From Methanomicrobiales archaeon (GTDB lineage Archaea > Halobacteriota > Methanomicrobia > Methanomicrobiales > Methanoculleaceae), in NCBI GenBank assembly GCA_012521035.1, contig JAAYND010000303.1, positions 1 through 5,970 on the forward strand: a stretch of 5,970 nt of DNA, written 5' to 3'. Position 1 is the stretch's first letter. Each line of letters begins with the position of its first letter. Below are positions 5,528-5,970 of this stretch, in pieces. Under the pieces are notes generated by a model. The model ran no database searches. It was given only the letters and a program-made list of their open reading frames with translations, and was not told the DNA's origin. A program made the translations under genes and the position numbers.

Positions 5528-5554
5528 ATGCCTGCCTCCATCCCCCCGCCCCGT

Positions 5555-5970
5555 ATGACGAGACTGAATAGACTCCTGATCATCATCCTGGTGATAGGGT
5601 GTATAGCCCTCTTCTCCGGGGCGGTCGCCCAGGAAGAGGATGCGACCAACCAGACTGCGAACCAGACTACCGATGTGAATGTTACGATAACATCGCCCGA
5701 GGATAACTCCAGTGTCGCCGCGGGGAACGTGACCATCGAGGTGAACCTGACGAACTTCACACTGGTCGAGCCCACAGGGCAGCCGAATGCACCGGGTGAA
5801 GGCCACCTGCACTACTACCTGGATGCTCCGATACCGACAAACGAGAGCGCTCCCGCCATCCCGGAGATCGGCGGTTACGTCGTCTCGATAAATGACTCTT
5901 ATACCTGGGAGAACGTGACACCGGGCGAACACAACTTCTCGGTCCAGGTGGTCCACAACGACCATACGCC
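5555..5970 (+). CDS. Secreted, sequon-rich archaeal protein of unknown function (DUF4399-like?), C-terminus beyond window
   Basis: 138 full codons before the right edge. Residues 1-25 form a Sec signal peptide: basic MTRLNR, hydrophobic core LLIIILVIGCIALF, and an AVA cleavage site before Gln26. The sequence VIGC could pass for a lipobox, but the hydrophobic run continues after it. The mature part holds eleven N-X-S/T sequons in about 110 residues, suggesting heavy N-glycosylation outside the cell. The segment GEGHLHYYLDAPIP (81-94), then SYTWENVTPGEH and VQVVHNDHTP, matches a pattern I remember from methanogen surface proteins of unknown function, similar to DUF4399 with its conserved His residues. 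An alternative ATG at 5528 is in frame and has AAAGGT upstream, but would add nine residues (two thirds Pro/Ser-rich) before the basic region. In-frame ATG 5453 is less likely still. Confidence 0.85.
   Translation, partial: MTRLNRLLIIILVIGCIALFSGAVAQEEDATNQTANQTTDVNVTITSPEDNSSVAAGNVTIEVNLTNFTLVEPTGQPNAPGEGHLHYYLDAPIPTNESAPAIPEIGGYVVSINDSYTWENVTPGEHNFSVQVVHNDHT

Noticed and set aside
5453..5554. Secreted protein starting at in-frame ATG 5453
   Set aside because: It would put over 30 residues before the signal peptide, and no convincing ribosome site precedes it.

Overview
The window looks like an accessory, defence-type stretch of an archaeal chromosome, most likely a methanogen of the Methanomicrobiales (Methanoculleus-like). 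Reasons: GC-rich DNA, GGAGGT-type ribosome binding sites, A/T-rich TATA-like elements about 25 bases before probable starts, and a secreted protein packed with N-X-S/T sequons. The taxonomic call is inference; no marker gene is present.

Left part (1-3004, minus strand): a tight three-gene operon read right to left. It encodes an HNH endonuclease with a C-terminal HNH_2 domain (3004-2024), a stand-alone DUF4062 protein (2022-1351) and an AlbA_2 (Schlafen-like) protein with a GHKL-type ATPase domain (from 1354, running off the left edge). The genes are joined by a 1-base gap and a 4-base ATGA overlap. The third protein carries twelve perfect TTEV repeats (53-196) between its ATPase domain and the start of a C-terminal region. 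The set is a good candidate for an uncharacterised antiviral or conflict system.

Middle (3069-3912, minus strand): the wreck of a type I restriction-modification locus. The N-terminus of HsdM runs through a frameshift and small deletions, then joins directly to what looks like the C-terminus of HsdR, itself frameshifted. The rest of hsdM, any hsdS and most of hsdR are gone. The HNH operon begins just downstream.

Right of centre (4274-4673, plus strand): a decayed MNT/HEPN (MntA/HepT) toxin-antitoxin pair. The nucleotidyltransferase frame is open but has lost one catalytic Asp and part of a loop. The HEPN partner has a one-base frameshift and then loses homology. A hairpin plus T-rich tract at 5000-5025 may be the terminator for this strand. 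The spacer 4674-4999 is GC-rich and holds no gene I recognise.

Right end (5059-5970): two divergent housekeeping-like genes, an intact DUF488 protein (minus) and a secreted, sequon-rich protein (plus, running off the right edge). A perfect 17-base inverted repeat lies between the putative TATA box and the start codon of the DUF488 gene and is a likely operator.

Taken together, one apparently intact candidate defence operon sits beside two dead defence modules, a pattern of repeated gain and loss at one site.
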